A DNA stretch of 64,000 nucleotides from Herbaspirillum sp. DW155 (GTDB taxonomy: Bacteria; Pseudomonadota; Gammaproteobacteria; Burkholderiales; Burkholderiaceae_D), in contig NZ_AP029028.1 of the NCBI RefSeq assembly GCF_037076565.1, positions 1,178,001 through 1,242,000 on the forward strand, in the 5' to 3' direction. Positions 9,497-22,780 of this stretch are shown one piece after another (position 1 is the first letter of the stretch; each line of letters starts with the position of its first letter). The position numbers were made by a program, and so were the translations under genes. Below the pieces are notes generated by a model, which did not search any database, had not been told where the DNA came from, and saw nothing but the letters and a program-made list of their open reading frames with translations.

Positions 9497-9728
9497 GTTT
9501 GCGCGCTCCGCTACCAGGTGATGAACCCGTTCTTCGTGGGCCGTAGATTGGACTCAGTACTGCCATACGTCAATCGACATAAAGCGAAGAAATTCTCGAT
9601 TTTTGCGGAAATGTGGTTGGCATTTTGCTGATTCGGGTTTGCAGCCCTTGCGCTGGCCCATGTCATGAGACATGCTGGAAAGCTTTGCTGCAGGCGTCTC
9701 CCAGCCTGCGACGACCAGTCGATCCGTC

Positions 9729-11867
9729 TCATACCTTCAGGAAATCTTCCCGTCCCCCGAGCCAGCGTGCCAGATGGCGATCCACAATGTCAGGTGCGTG
9801 CTGCAGCAGGGCCTGGGCGGTATCGCGGGCCTTTTCCACCAGCCACTGGTCGGTTGCCAGATCGGCAAAGCGCAGCATGGCCTCGCCCGATTGCCTTGCC
9901 CCGAGGAATTCCCCCGGTCCGCGGATATCCAGGTCGCGCCGCGCAATCTCGAAGCCATCGGTGGTCTCGCGCATGGTCGCCAGGCGTTGCTTGGCGGTGC
10001 CCCCCAGCGGTCCCTGGTACAGCAGCAGGCACACGCTGGCCGCTGATCCCCGTCCCACGCGTCCGCGCAGCTGGTGCAGCTGCGACAGGCCGAAACGCTC
10101 GGCATGCTCGATCACCATCAGCGAGGCATTGGGCACGTCCACACCGACTTCGATGACGGTGGTGGCCACCAGCAGGTGGATCGCGCCCCGGCTGAAGCCT
10201 TCCATGACGATCTGCTTTTCCACCGGCTTCATGCGGCCGTGTACCAGGCCGATCTGCAGGTCCGGCAGCGCGGCCGAGAGGGCGGCATGGGTATCGGTGG
10301 CGGTCTGCAATTGCAGGGCTTCGGATTCCTCGATCAGCGGGCAGACCCAATAAATCTGCTTGCCTTCCAGCGCCGCGGCATGGACCCGTTCGATGACTTC
10401 ATCACGGCGGTTCTGGTCGATCACGCGGGTGACGATGGGCGAGCGTCCTGGCGGCAATTCATCGATCACCGACACTTCGAGGTCGGCGTAATAGGTCATG
10501 GCCAGGGTGCGTGGAATCGGGGTGGCCGACATCATCAGCTGGTGCGGCACGGCCGGTGCATCGCGGTCGGCGGCGTTGAAGCTCTTGTTGCGCAGGGCCA
10601 GGCGTTGGCCTACGCCGAAGCGATGCTGTTCATCTACGATCACCAGCCCCAGGTTCTCGAACTGCACCGTGTCCTGGATCAGCGCATGGGTGCCGATGAC
10701 CAGGCGCGCAGTGCCGGATTCGATGTGGGCCAGGGCTTCGGTCTTTTCCTTTTTCTTCTGGCTGCCGGAGAGCCAGGCCACGCCGACGTTGAGCGGTTCC
10801 ATCCAGGCGGCGATCTTGCGGAAATGCTGTTCGGCCAGGATTTCGGTGGGCGCCATCAGCACCGCCTGGCAGCCGCTGTCGATGGCCTGGGCGGCGGCCA
10901 GTGCGGCTACCACCGTCTTGCCGCTGCCGACGTCGCCCTGCAGCAGGCGCTGCATGGGGAAGGACTGGCGCAGGTCGGCGCGAATTTCTTCCAGCACCCG
11001 CTGTTGCGCGCCGGTCAGCTGGAAGGGCAGGATCTTCGTCAGTTCCTCGGTGATGCGTCCGCTCACCGGCAGGGCGCGCGAGGTCTTGGCACGGCGCGCG
11101 GCCTGGGCGCGCTTCAACGACAGTTGCTGGGCCAGCAGTTCATCGAACTTCATGCGGATCCAGGCGGGGTGGGAACGTTCGATCAATGCATGTTCATCCA
11201 CGTCCGGCGGCGGATTGTGCAGCAGCCGCACCGAGGGCTCGAAGGCGGCCAGATTCAGCGTTTGCAGCATCGAGGGCGGCAGCGTGTCGCTCCAGTCCAG
11301 GCGGCTCATGGCATTGGCGATGGCCTTGCGCAGATAGGCCTGGGAGAGCCCTTCACCGGCCGGATAGACCGGCGTGAGCACGTCCGGCAAGGGCGCGCCT
11401 TCATTGACCACCTTGTAGGAAGGGTGGACCATCTCGGCGCCGAAAAAGCCGTGCCGCAATTCGCCGCGCACCCGCACACGCGTGCCTTCGGCCAGTTGCT
11501 TGGTCTGGCTGCCGTAGAAATTGAGAAAACGCAGGGTCAGCTGGCCGCTGTCGTCGCCCATGGTCACGATCAATTGCCGACGCGGGCGGAACTGCACCTC
11601 GCAGGAGGTCACCACGCCTTCCACCTGCACCGTCTGCAAGCCGCGCATGGAGGCTTCGGCAATGCTCATGAGGGTGGTTTCATCCTCGTAGCGCAGCGGC
11701 AGGTGCAATACCAGGTCCATGTCATTGTGCAGGCCCAGCCTGGCCAGCTTGTTTTCGGGCTTGGCGGCCGGCTTGGCGGTGGATGCGGCTTTCTTCTTCG
11801 TGGCCGGCGGGCTGGTTTTCTTCGCGGTAGCGGGCATGCGGTCGGCGTGATAGGGACGGAGGGCCAT
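9729..11867 (-). CDS. recG: RecG, ATP-dependent DNA helicase
   Basis: 712-aa superfamily 2 helicase that reverses stalled forks and migrates branched DNA. An OB-fold wedge domain occupies about residues 60-170. The helicase core shows motif I GDVGSGKT near residue 312, the DEQH box (VIVDEQHRFGVGQR) near 415, and motif VI QLRGRVGRG. The Ala/Lys-rich first 40 residues are outside the conserved region. MALRPYH is taken as the start; Met11 (MPATAKK) is an alternative. The upstream gap shared with queA holds a LexA-box match. Confidence 0.95.
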   Translation of the reverse strand: MALRPYHADRMPATAKKTSPPATKKKAASTAKPAAKPENKLARLGLHNDMDLVLHLPLRYEDETTLMSIAEASMRGLQTVQVEGVVTSCEVQFRPRRQLIVTMGDDSGQLTLRFLNFYGSQTKQLAEGTRVRVRGELRHGFFGAEMVHPSYKVVNEGAPLPDVLTPVYPAGEGLSQAYLRKAIANAMSRLDWSDTLPPSMLQTLNLAAFEPSVRLLHNPPPDVDEHALIERSHPAWIRMKFDELLAQQLSLKRAQAARRAKTSRALPVSGRITEELTKILPFQLTGAQQRVLEEIRADLRQSFPMQRLLQGDVGSGKTVVAALAAAQAIDSGCQAVLMAPTEILAEQHFRKIAAWMEPLNVGVAWLSGSQKKKEKTEALAHIESGTARLVIGTHALIQDTVQFENLGLVIVDEQHRFGVGQRLALRNKSFNAADRDAPAVPHQLMMSATPIPRTLAMTYYADLEVSVIDELPPGRSPIVTRVIDQNRRDEVIERVHAAALEGKQIYWVCPLIEESEALQLQTATDTHAALSAALPDLQIGLVHGRMKPVEKQIVMEGFSRGAIHLLVATTVIEVGVDVPNASLMVIEHAERFGLSQLHQLRGRVGRGSAASVCLLLYQGPLGGTAKQRLATMRETTDGFEIARRDLDIRGPGEFLGARQSGEAMLRFADLATDQWLVEKARDTAQALLQHAPDIVDRHLARWLGGREDFLKV

Positions 11868-11910
11868 TCAGGCTAGTCGCACGCGCATATGGGAAAAACG
11901 CGCAGACAGC

Positions 11911-11937
11911 GTAAAATAGCGGGTTACGCTATTTTAC
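11911..11937. repeat. Perfect 10-bp inverted repeat in the recG-queA gap
   Basis: GTAAAATAGC (11911-11920) and GCTATTTTAC (11928-11937) around a 7-base loop. It abuts the LexA-box match; the last bases TTTTAC are shared with it. It may be an operator or simply a structured leader. Confidence 0.5.
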
Positions 11938-11954
11938 TGTGATTATTTACAGTA
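11935..11954. promoter_or_regulatory. Consensus LexA (SOS) box between recG and queA
   Basis: TACTGT, 8 bases, ACAGTA: a full match to the CTGT-N8-ACAG LexA core with both flanking T/A bases. It is 68 bases upstream of the recG start and 97 upstream of the queA start, a position from which a repressor could act on either gene. Direct binding is not shown. Confidence 0.6.
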
Positions 11955-12050
11955 TCAATCCCGCCGGCAACACTTCTTGCCCGGGACGCGCCGCCGCTCA
12001 GGCGCCCTGAGCGCCGCTGCACGCACTGCCTCCATCATTATTTTGCAAGC

Positions 12051-14227
<2,177 letters not shown>

Positions 14228-14250
14228 TCTCCTCGCAGGACATCAGTCCA

Positions 14251-16098
14251 TCAGCGATGGCGCACCCGCTGCGCCGTCGCCGCCAGCCGCAGCAGTGCTT
14301 CCCACAACTGCGCCGGTGCCACCGGCTTGTGCAGCACCGGAATGCCGCTCTGGCTGGCTTCGCGCAGCCGCGCCGGGGCCGTATCGCCGGTGATCAGGAG
14401 CGCGCCGATGTCTCTTCCGCTGGCCCGCCGCACGGCCGCAATGGCCTCGGTGCCGTTGCGGTACGCGCGCAGGCGATAGTCGCTGATGACCACATCGAAG
14501 GCGTGGGAGCGCGCCAGCGCTTCGGCTTCTTCCAGGCTGTCTACCTCGATGCTGTGACAGCCCCACTGCGCCAGCAAGTGGGCCATGCTGTCGCGCACGC
14601 GCCGGTCGTCGTCCACCAGCAGGATGCGCAAGCCTTGCAGATCGCGTTCCATCAGGCCTGCCGGCGTCGGTGCCGGTGCTTGTGCCGGCAGCGGTGTGGT
14701 GGCTAAGGGCAGTTTGAGCTTGAACACGCTGCCCCGTCCGGGCCGCGACTGCACCGTCAGTTCCAGCCCCTGCCGCCGGGCCAGACCCTCGGCGATGGCC
14801 AGGCCCAGTCCCATGCCCTTGTTGTGATCGCGTTCGGGATTGCCCAGCTGGTGGAACTCGCGGAAGATTTCCTGCTGCTGTGCCGGGGCAATGCCGATGC
14901 CGGTATCCCACACCTCCAGCCACACTTGCGGACCGCGCCGGCGGCAAGCCACCAGCACGCCGCCGCGCTCGGTGTAGCGGATCGCATTGGAAACCAGGTT
15001 GCGCAGGATCAGTTCGGTCAGCGCAGCATCGGCATAGGCCACTGCTTCACTCTCGCGCAGACGGAACACCAGGCCCTTGGCTTCGGCTTGCGTAGCCATC
15101 TCGCGGCTGATGCGATGGATCAGCGCCTGCGGGCGGAAGGGCGCGGGCTGCGGCGTGACCACGCCGGCTTCGATGCGGGAATAATCCAGCAGGGTATGCA
15201 GCATCTCGGCGCAGTTGTCGGCGGCATTGCGCAGGCGGCTCACCACGTCGCGCTGCATGGGGTCCAGCGGCGTATTGGCCAGTACTTCCAGGAACAATCC
15301 CTGGGCATGGATAGGCTGGCGCAGGTCGTGGCTGGCACCGGCCAGGAAGCGCGACTTGGCGGCATTGGCCTGTTCGGCCTGCTGCAGGGCTTGCCGGGTT
15401 TTCTCGGACTGGCGTTGCAGACGCTCGATCAGCGCATTGTTTTCGAAACGCAGCATGATGGCCGCCCTGGCCGCGCGCCCGCTGTTGCGCGCCTGCACCA
15501 GCAGCGAAGCCACGTAGAGCAGGGCAGCGATGGCCAGGACCTGCAGCGAGGCTTCGCGGGTATGCCAGGCGCTGGTGGCCAGCATGCCCAGCTCCACCAG
15601 GCAGAACGAGACGAAGGCCGGCATCACCGGCGAGAGGATGGACATGGAGTTGCCCGCCACCCCGGCCAGCACGCCGATGACCAGGATGCTGCCACCCGGG
15701 CTGGCGGTATCGAGCGCCAGCGGGGCCAGCCAGCCCCAGGCGGCGCCATCGATGCCATGCAAAAGGATCAGGCGGCGCTTGATCCGGGCGATGTTGCCCG
15801 GCGTAATCTCGGTCGCCAGCAAACGCCGCGCATCGGCATAGTCGAACAGCTTGGAGGCGATGACACCACCGGCCCAGGCCAGCAGCGGCAAGAGCCCGGC
15901 ATTGTCGCGCAGTGCGTACGCCACCAGCAGCGCGACCAGGATGCCGGGCAGGACTGAACTGCCGAGGTTGCCGCACAAGAGCCGGATCTGTTCGACCCGC
16001 ACGCGGTGCAGGGTGTCTTCTCCCAGCGCCGCTTCTTCGGAGGAAGAGGCCGAAGAAGACGATGAGCCCGACGAGGCCAGCCAGCCCTGGCGCGCCAT
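14251..16098 (-). CDS. Membrane hybrid sensor histidine kinase/response regulator
   Basis: 615 aa. A Ser/Glu-rich N-terminus precedes about six membrane segments (residues about 45-195). A coiled linker follows, then the HisKA domain with the unusual H-box ASHDLRQPIHAQ (His near 257), a HATPase domain (GIGIAPAQQQEIF, GMGLGLAI) and a C-terminal receiver (ILLVDDDRR, phospho-acceptor in VISDYRL near 539). The His-Asp-Leu-Arg-Gln-Pro H-box is typical of hybrid kinases with membrane input such as FixL/RpfC-like groups. It starts one base after the LuxR-type regulator's stop. The signal is unknown. Confidence 0.85.
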   Translation of the reverse strand: MARQGWLASSGSSSSSASSSEEAALGEDTLHRVRVEQIRLLCGNLGSSVLPGILVALLVAYALRDNAGLLPLLAWAGGVIASKLFDYADARRLLATEITPGNIARIKRRLILLHGIDGAAWGWLAPLALDTASPGGSILVIGVLAGVAGNSMSILSPVMPAFVSFCLVELGMLATSAWHTREASLQVLAIAALLYVASLLVQARNSGRAARAAIMLRFENNALIERLQRQSEKTRQALQQAEQANAAKSRFLAGASHDLRQPIHAQGLFLEVLANTPLDPMQRDVVSRLRNAADNCAEMLHTLLDYSRIEAGVVTPQPAPFRPQALIHRISREMATQAEAKGLVFRLRESEAVAYADAALTELILRNLVSNAIRYTERGGVLVACRRRGPQVWLEVWDTGIGIAPAQQQEIFREFHQLGNPERDHNKGMGLGLAIAEGLARRQGLELTVQSRPGRGSVFKLKLPLATTPLPAQAPAPTPAGLMERDLQGLRILLVDDDRRVRDSMAHLLAQWGCHSIEVDSLEEAEALARSHAFDVVISDYRLRAYRNGTEAIAAVRRASGRDIGALLITGDTAPARLREASQSGIPVLHKPVAPAQLWEALLRLAATAQRVRHR

Positions 16099-16099
16099 C

Positions 16100-16711
16100 T
16101 CAGCTCACCAACCCGCGTCGGCGCGCTGCGAAGGCGGCCTCGGCGCGGTTGTCCACGTCCAGCGCCAGCAGGATCGCCTGGACATGGCCACGAATGGTGT
16201 TTTCCGACAGATTGAGGCGGCGCCCGATGGCCTTGTTGGTCAGCCCCTGGCTGAGCAGTCCCAGCACCTCATACTGGCGCGGCGTGAACTGCGGTTTGCC
16301 GGCGCCATCGGCGCTCGCGCTGTCCGGGGGCAGGGGATGACGCCCGGTGGCCACTTCCAGCAAGACCTGCAGGATGTGTTCGGCGGTGGCCGCCTTGGAG
16401 ACGAAGGCCGCCGCGCCGCGCCGCGTGGCTTCGCGCACGGTCTCGTCGGTATCGTCGGCCGACAGGATGATCACCGGTACCTGCGGCCACTTGCGCGCCA
16501 GCACCGACATGCCGTCGATGCCATTGAGCCCGCCCAGCTGGATGTCGAGCAGCACCAGGTCCGGCATCTGGCTGTCCTCCAGGCGCATGGCATCCTCCAG
16601 CGAGGCGGCCTCGGCAATGTTGGCGTGCGGCAAGGCGGCCTGCAGGACCAGCCGCAGGCCGGAACGAAAGAGTGCGTGATCGTCGATGATCAGAAGACGT
16701 GAAGTCGGCAT
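16100..16711 (-). CDS. LuxR/NarL-family response regulator
   Basis: 203 aa. Receiver domain (residues 1-120) with the acidic pair DD at 10-11, phospho-acceptor Asp56 (LVLLDIQLGG) and conserved Lys in VSKAA. The GerE/LuxR helix-turn-helix (about 140-200) carries FTPRQYEVLGLLSQGLTNKAIGRRL and SENTIRGHVQAI. Directly upstream of, and nearly fused to, the hybrid kinase gene, so they most likely form a pair. Targets unknown. Confidence 0.88.
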   Translation of the reverse strand: MPTSRLLIIDDHALFRSGLRLVLQAALPHANIAEAASLEDAMRLEDSQMPDLVLLDIQLGGLNGIDGMSVLARKWPQVPVIILSADDTDETVREATRRGAAAFVSKAATAEHILQVLLEVATGRHPLPPDSASADGAGKPQFTPRQYEVLGLLSQGLTNKAIGRRLNLSENTIRGHVQAILLALDVDNRAEAAFAARRRGLVS

Positions 16712-16838
16712 GTTTGGAAACCCTCCCGCAGCCGCTATCGCAATCCGTACCGGCCTTTGGAAACTGTTTTTGTTGTGCCGTGATTCTACGCTGTTGTGAA
16801 GGATTGAGCCGGAGCATGGCGCCGCCCGTTGCGCTGGC

Positions 16839-18306
<1,468 letters not shown>

Positions 18307-18323
<17 letters not shown>

Positions 18324-19275
18324 TGCTGTCGCCGGCCTCTTGCAGGCGCAGCAGTTGGTCGTGGATCTGGGCGGGCAGGCCTTGCCACAGGGTCCTGGCG
18401 GTCAGGTGCATGCTTTGCGTCCAGTCCTGCCAGTCTTCGCCGGCGGCCTGGTACAGCTCGGGGAAGTCATGCGGCGCCAGCTGCAGTTGCGGCAGTGCCC
18501 GCGCCACCTTGGGCAGGGCGGCCTCGGCCACCTGCGCCGTGCCGCAGCCCAGCTCGGCCATGGCCGCAGACAGGTACAGGGTCCAGATGATTTCCAGCGG
18601 GCGCGGCACCGGCCACTCCTGAGGCAGCGCCGGGGTTTCGTAGTGCAGGACGGCATCGCAGAAGAGGTCGGGAATCTTCCAGTCCTGCATCAGGGCAGCG
18701 GCGATGTTGAGGTGGTTGAAGCCGAACAGCGACTGTTCCATCGCCTGTTGCGCGGAGGGCTCCAGGGGCCGCGCGAGCAGCGCCGAATAGCCCGTCGGGT
18801 GGGCCGAGGCCAGGGTCAGCCTGCCGATGTTGGCCAACAGGCCCGTGGTGAACATTTCTCCCAGCGGTGCCACGCGGGTGTGGCTGCTGATGGCCTGGGC
18901 GCTGCAGGCCATCGCAAAGCTGTGTGCCCAGAAGGCCGGCAGCTTGAAGTTCACGCACGAGGCCGGTGCCGTGGTTTCTGCCAGGGATAGTGCCAGGGCG
19001 AGCTGGCGCACGGCTTGCAGTCCGACCAGCAGCAGGCTGTCCATGCTGACCGAGGCGATCGGACGCACGCGGTCGGCATTGAGCACGTTGACGATACGGA
19101 TGATGCGCCCGGACAGGGCCGGATCGCCCTGGACCAGATGGATCAGTTCATGCATGTCGGGATCATCCTGCGCACACATGCGCATGATGGTCAGGCGCAC
19201 CCCGCCCGGCGAGGGCAGGGCCTGCGCGTTCCTGAGCTGCTCGAACAACGTCGGTTCGATGAAGGTGAGCATCAT
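18307..19275 (-). CDS. HDOD-domain signalling protein
   Basis: 322 aa. The HDOD domain (about residues 20-215) contains the typical LPSPGGVRLTIMRM, DPALSGRIIRIVN and SVSMDSLLLVGLQAVRQLAL. HDOD proteins resemble HD phosphohydrolases but usually lack the catalytic histidines and act as scaffolds in signalling or cell-cycle control. Its ATG overlaps the stop of the HD-GYP gene (ATGA), and its end overlaps the PAS kinase, so all are probably co-translated. Confidence 0.82.
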
Positions 19276-20309
19276 TGGCGGTCCTGGTTGCGGTTGTAGA
19301 TTTCGACCACCTCCTCCCAGCCGGCAAAGAAGGCCTCCACGCAGCGCGGATCGAAGTGGCTGCCGGCATTCTTGCGCAGAAACGCGCCGGCGTCTTCCAG
19401 GCTCCAGCCTTTTTTGTACGGGCGCGAGGAGGTCAGCGCGTCGAACACATCGGCCACCGCCACGATGCGGCCATACAAGGGGATATCCTCACCCTTGAGG
19501 CCATTGGGATAGCCGCTGCCATCCCATTTCTCATGGTGGCTGGCGGCGATCTCGGAGGCGGTCTGCAGAAGTGCCGAGGGACTGTCACGCAGGATGTCGG
19601 CGCCGATCTGCGCATGCATGCGCATGACCTTCAGTTCTTCTTCATCCAGCCTTCCGGGTTTGAGCAGGATGTGATCGGGAATGCCCATCTTGCCGATATC
19701 GTGCATGGGGGCCGCGCTCTGCAGCAGGTCCTGTTCTTCCTTGGGCAAGCCCAGGCGGGCGGCGATGATACGGGTGTAGTTGGACATGCGCACCAGGTGT
19801 TCGCCCGTTTCCGGATCGCGATAGCCGGCCGCGCGCGCCAGCAGGTCCACCGAATTGAGCGCCAGGGTATTGCTGTGATGCGCCTTCTGTTGCACTTCCT
19901 CGGACAGGTGTTCGATCTTCCGGCTCATGGCCAGCTGCGACTTGCGCATGGCCAGCATGTTCTTGACGCGCGCCAGCAGCTCCACCCGGTTCACCGGTTT
20001 GGAGAGGAAGTCATTGGCCGTCATCTGCAGCGCCTTGTGGCGCACCTGCAGGCCCATGTCGGCGGTGATCATGATGACCGGCGTCATCTCCTGGCCCGGC
20101 ATGGCGCGAAAGCGCGAGAGGAAATCCAGTCCGTCCATGCCCGGCATCATGTAGTCCAGCAGGATCAGGTCGGGCTCGTGGGTGCCGCACCAGTCCAGCG
20201 CTTCATAGGCATCCGGGCAGGTGCTGATGCTGGTGTCGGGCAATTGCGCGAGCATGTGCGTGAATAGCGACAGATTGGTCTTGTCGTCGTCGACGATCAG
20301 AATCTTCAT
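19272..20309 (-). CDS. Response regulator with HD-GYP c-di-GMP phosphodiesterase domain
   Basis: 345 aa from MKILIVDDDK. Receiver domain with phospho-acceptor Asp52 (LILLDYMMPGMDG). HD-GYP output domain with HDIGKMGIPDHILLKPG, HHEKWDGSGYPNGL and IPLYGRIVAVADVFDALTS. The intact HD and GYP motifs suggest active cleavage of cyclic di-GMP. Frame is open 20 codons upstream, but the receiver begins at this Met and it overlaps the hybrid-kinase stop (ATGA). RpfG-like arrangement: kinase directly upstream. Confidence 0.9.
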   Translation of the reverse strand: MKILIVDDDKTNLSLFTHMLAQLPDTSISTCPDAYEALDWCGTHEPDLILLDYMMPGMDGLDFLSRFRAMPGQEMTPVIMITADMGLQVRHKALQMTANDFLSKPVNRVELLARVKNMLAMRKSQLAMSRKIEHLSEEVQQKAHHSNTLALNSVDLLARAAGYRDPETGEHLVRMSNYTRIIAARLGLPKEEQDLLQSAAPMHDIGKMGIPDHILLKPGRLDEEELKVMRMHAQIGADILRDSPSALLQTASEIAASHHEKWDGSGYPNGLKGEDIPLYGRIVAVADVFDALTSSRPYKKGWSLEDAGAFLRKNAGSHFDPRCVEAFFAGWEEVVEIYNRNQDRQ

Positions 20310-22495
20310 GTGTTCCCCCGGCCCCTCTCTTGTAGGTGTTCCCGCAAGACCGCGAAGGCGCGCGCGCACTCCTCAGCCAGCGTACGGACCTGCGCCAGGT
20401 CGCCCTGGCGCGCCGCCGTCTCCATCTGTCGTCCCAACTGGCCCAGCGCCTGGATCCCCAGATTAAGGCAACTGCCTGCCAGCCGATGGCCCAGTGCCTG
20501 GATATCCCCCAGCAGCGGATTGCTGGCCTGGCAATGGCGGGCCAGCTCGTCCATCACCGGCGTGGTGTGTTCGATGAACATGTCCAGCATCTCCCCTGCC
20601 AGGGCGGTGTCTTCGCCGAAGAGTTCCTGCAGGCGACTTTCGTCCAGTACCGTCGGCGCAGTCGCGGTCGCGGACTCTTCCGGCGCGGCCGGCAGGTAAT
20701 GCTCCAGCATCGCCGCCAGTTGCGAGCGCAGCAGGGGCTTGGTGAGATAGTCGTCCATCCCTGCCTCCAGGCATTGTTCCCGGTCTCCCGCCATGGCATT
20801 GGCGGTCATCGCGATGATCGGGGTGTTGGCCAGCTCGCCCTCCAGGCGCCGGATACGGCGCGTGGTTTCGTAGCCATCCAACACCGGCATCTGGCAATCC
20901 ATCAGGATCAGCGCGTACTTGCGCTGCGCCAGCTTCTCCAGCGCCTGCGCGCCATTGGCGGCGATGTCGACCGCGTAGCCCATGGCATTGAGCTGGTACA
21001 CCGCCACTTTCTGGTTCATCGCGTTGTCTTCCACCAGCAGGAGTTCATGCGCCTCCTGCTGCCCTTGCTGCCCCGGCTGGGGCTGCACCCTCATCAGACG
21101 GCCTGCGGTAGCTATGCCGGCGTCCGTTTGTTCCTTGCTGTCCTGCAACGCACCGACCGCGCGCAGCAGTTGTTGCTTGCGCAGGGGTAACTGCAATGCC
21201 GCCGACGTTGCATGTCCGTCTATATTAAGGCCGTGGAGGCCATGGTCAAGCAGCACGCATGTGATGGTGGGCCGTTCGGCACGCAGGCGTGCCAGTACTG
21301 CCGTCGGTGGCACATCGCGGATCTCGCTGCTGACGATGAGGGTATCGATGCCGCTGGCGCTGGCGGCCGGGCCGGTCAGGGCCGCCAGGGCGTCGCTGGC
21401 GCTGCTGTAGCGGATTGTTTCCAGTCCGGCTGCGCGCAGGTATTCGTGCAGCATGGCAGCGCTGGCGTCATGGGTTTCGAGCAGGGCCACCTGTCGTTTT
21501 TTGGCTGCAAGCGGACGGCCCGGGAGCCGGGGAGGTTGCGCCACGGGAATGCCCAGCTCGAACCAGAAGCAAGAGCCGGTCCCCGGTGTGCTCTCCACTC
21601 CGATCTTGCCACCCATCAGTTCCACCAGGCGCTTGCAGATCGACAGGCCCAGGCCGGTGCCGCCATATTGGCGCGTGACCGAATTGTCGGCTTGCGAGAA
21701 GGGCGAGAACAGGCGGCGCAGCGTATCGTCATCCATGCCGATGCCGCTGTCGCGCACCTCCAAGCGCACCCGGCAATGGTCGCCCGAGACATGCAGCGCC
21801 TGCACCCGCAGCAGCACTTCGCCCACGTGGGTGAACTTGAGCGCATTGCCCAGCAGGTTCAGGAGGATCTGACGGATCCGTCCAGGGTCGCCCAGCAGGC
21901 GTTCCGGCAGGCGCGGATCGACGTGCGCCAGCAGCCGCACGTGCTTTTCGTGGGCCTTGAAGGAGAGGGCTTCGGCACTGGCTTCCACCACCTCCAGCAG
22001 GTCGAATTCGACCACCGCGATATCCATCTTGCCGACATCGATCTTGGAGAAGTCCAATACATCATTGACGATGCCCAGCAAGGCATTGGCCGAATCCTCG
22101 ATGGCCTTGGCGAACTCGGCCTGCTGGGTATCCAGGCGCGTGCTGCGCAAGAGGCCGGCCATGCCCAGCACCGCATTCATGGGCGTGCGGATTTCATGGC
22201 TCATGGTAGACAGGAAGGCCCCCCGCGTGAGCATGGCCTGGTCGGCCGCTTCCTTGGCCAGCACCAGATTGCGGGCGGCGCGCTGATGTTCGCGCAGCAG
22301 GCGCAGCAGGATCAGTGCACGCACCAGCCACAGGGCCAGCAGGATCAGGATCAGCCAGGGGGGGCAGTCGGTATGCCACAGGGCGGTCACCGTCAGCACG
22401 GCAAAGCCGGCCTCGGCCAGGCCCAGCAGCAGGCGCCCGTCGCGCGGGGCGGCCGGGGCGCGCTGCGCATCGGTTGTGGTGCTGTCTGGCATCAC
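20306..22495 (-). CDS. BarA-type hybrid sensor kinase with two receivers and Hpt domain
   Basis: 729 aa. Two short membrane helices (about residues 22-68), HisKA with STMSHEIRTPMNAVLG (His near 99), HATPase (NLLGNALKF, DSGIGMDDDTLRRLF, GTGLGLSICKRL). A first receiver-like domain (about 335-450) has VSSEI where the phospho-acceptor Asp is expected, so it looks degenerate. A second, intact receiver (LLLVEDNAMNQ, LILMDCQMPVLDG, Asp near 533) and a C-terminal Hpt with ALGHRLAGSCLNLG (His near 669) complete a phosphorelay. First gene of the run; probable partner is the HD-GYP regulator. Confidence 0.88.
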   Translation of the reverse strand: MMPDSTTTDAQRAPAAPRDGRLLLGLAEAGFAVLTVTALWHTDCPPWLILILLALWLVRALILLRLLREHQRAARNLVLAKEAADQAMLTRGAFLSTMSHEIRTPMNAVLGMAGLLRSTRLDTQQAEFAKAIEDSANALLGIVNDVLDFSKIDVGKMDIAVVEFDLLEVVEASAEALSFKAHEKHVRLLAHVDPRLPERLLGDPGRIRQILLNLLGNALKFTHVGEVLLRVQALHVSGDHCRVRLEVRDSGIGMDDDTLRRLFSPFSQADNSVTRQYGGTGLGLSICKRLVELMGGKIGVESTPGTGSCFWFELGIPVAQPPRLPGRPLAAKKRQVALLETHDASAAMLHEYLRAAGLETIRYSSASDALAALTGPAASASGIDTLIVSSEIRDVPPTAVLARLRAERPTITCVLLDHGLHGLNIDGHATSAALQLPLRKQQLLRAVGALQDSKEQTDAGIATAGRLMRVQPQPGQQGQQEAHELLLVEDNAMNQKVAVYQLNAMGYAVDIAANGAQALEKLAQRKYALILMDCQMPVLDGYETTRRIRRLEGELANTPIIAMTANAMAGDREQCLEAGMDDYLTKPLLRSQLAAMLEHYLPAAPEESATATAPTVLDESRLQELFGEDTALAGEMLDMFIEHTTPVMDELARHCQASNPLLGDIQALGHRLAGSCLNLGIQALGQLGRQMETAARQGDLAQVRTLAEECARAFAVLREHLQERGRGNT

Positions 22496-22780
22496 GTGCT
22501 TGTCTCCATCGTTCCGGCTCCGTTCGATTCTGCGGGGGAGGTGCCGGGTGCACCTGACCCGCCATACATGGAATCAATTATAACGAATAGACTAATAAAT
22601 TGCCGAATTTGTTTTATTTGTTCCTGATGGCTGATGCGTATGTGGTCAAAATACGGCAGGGTTTCGCGTTAATCTTTGTGATAATACTCCGGTCAGCCGG
22701 GGCAGACGTTCGCTGGAAGATGGCGAAATAAACAATATTATCGTTTGTGGTTATTTAATTAATTATATTGATTTAATTGT
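22496..22780. other. AT-rich gap ahead of the signalling operon
   Basis: 285 bases, markedly AT-rich from about 22570 to 22780. On the minus strand TATAAT at 22583-22578 could be a -10 element for the hybrid-kinase operon, but I see no good -35. No coding sequence recognised. Confidence 0.4.
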
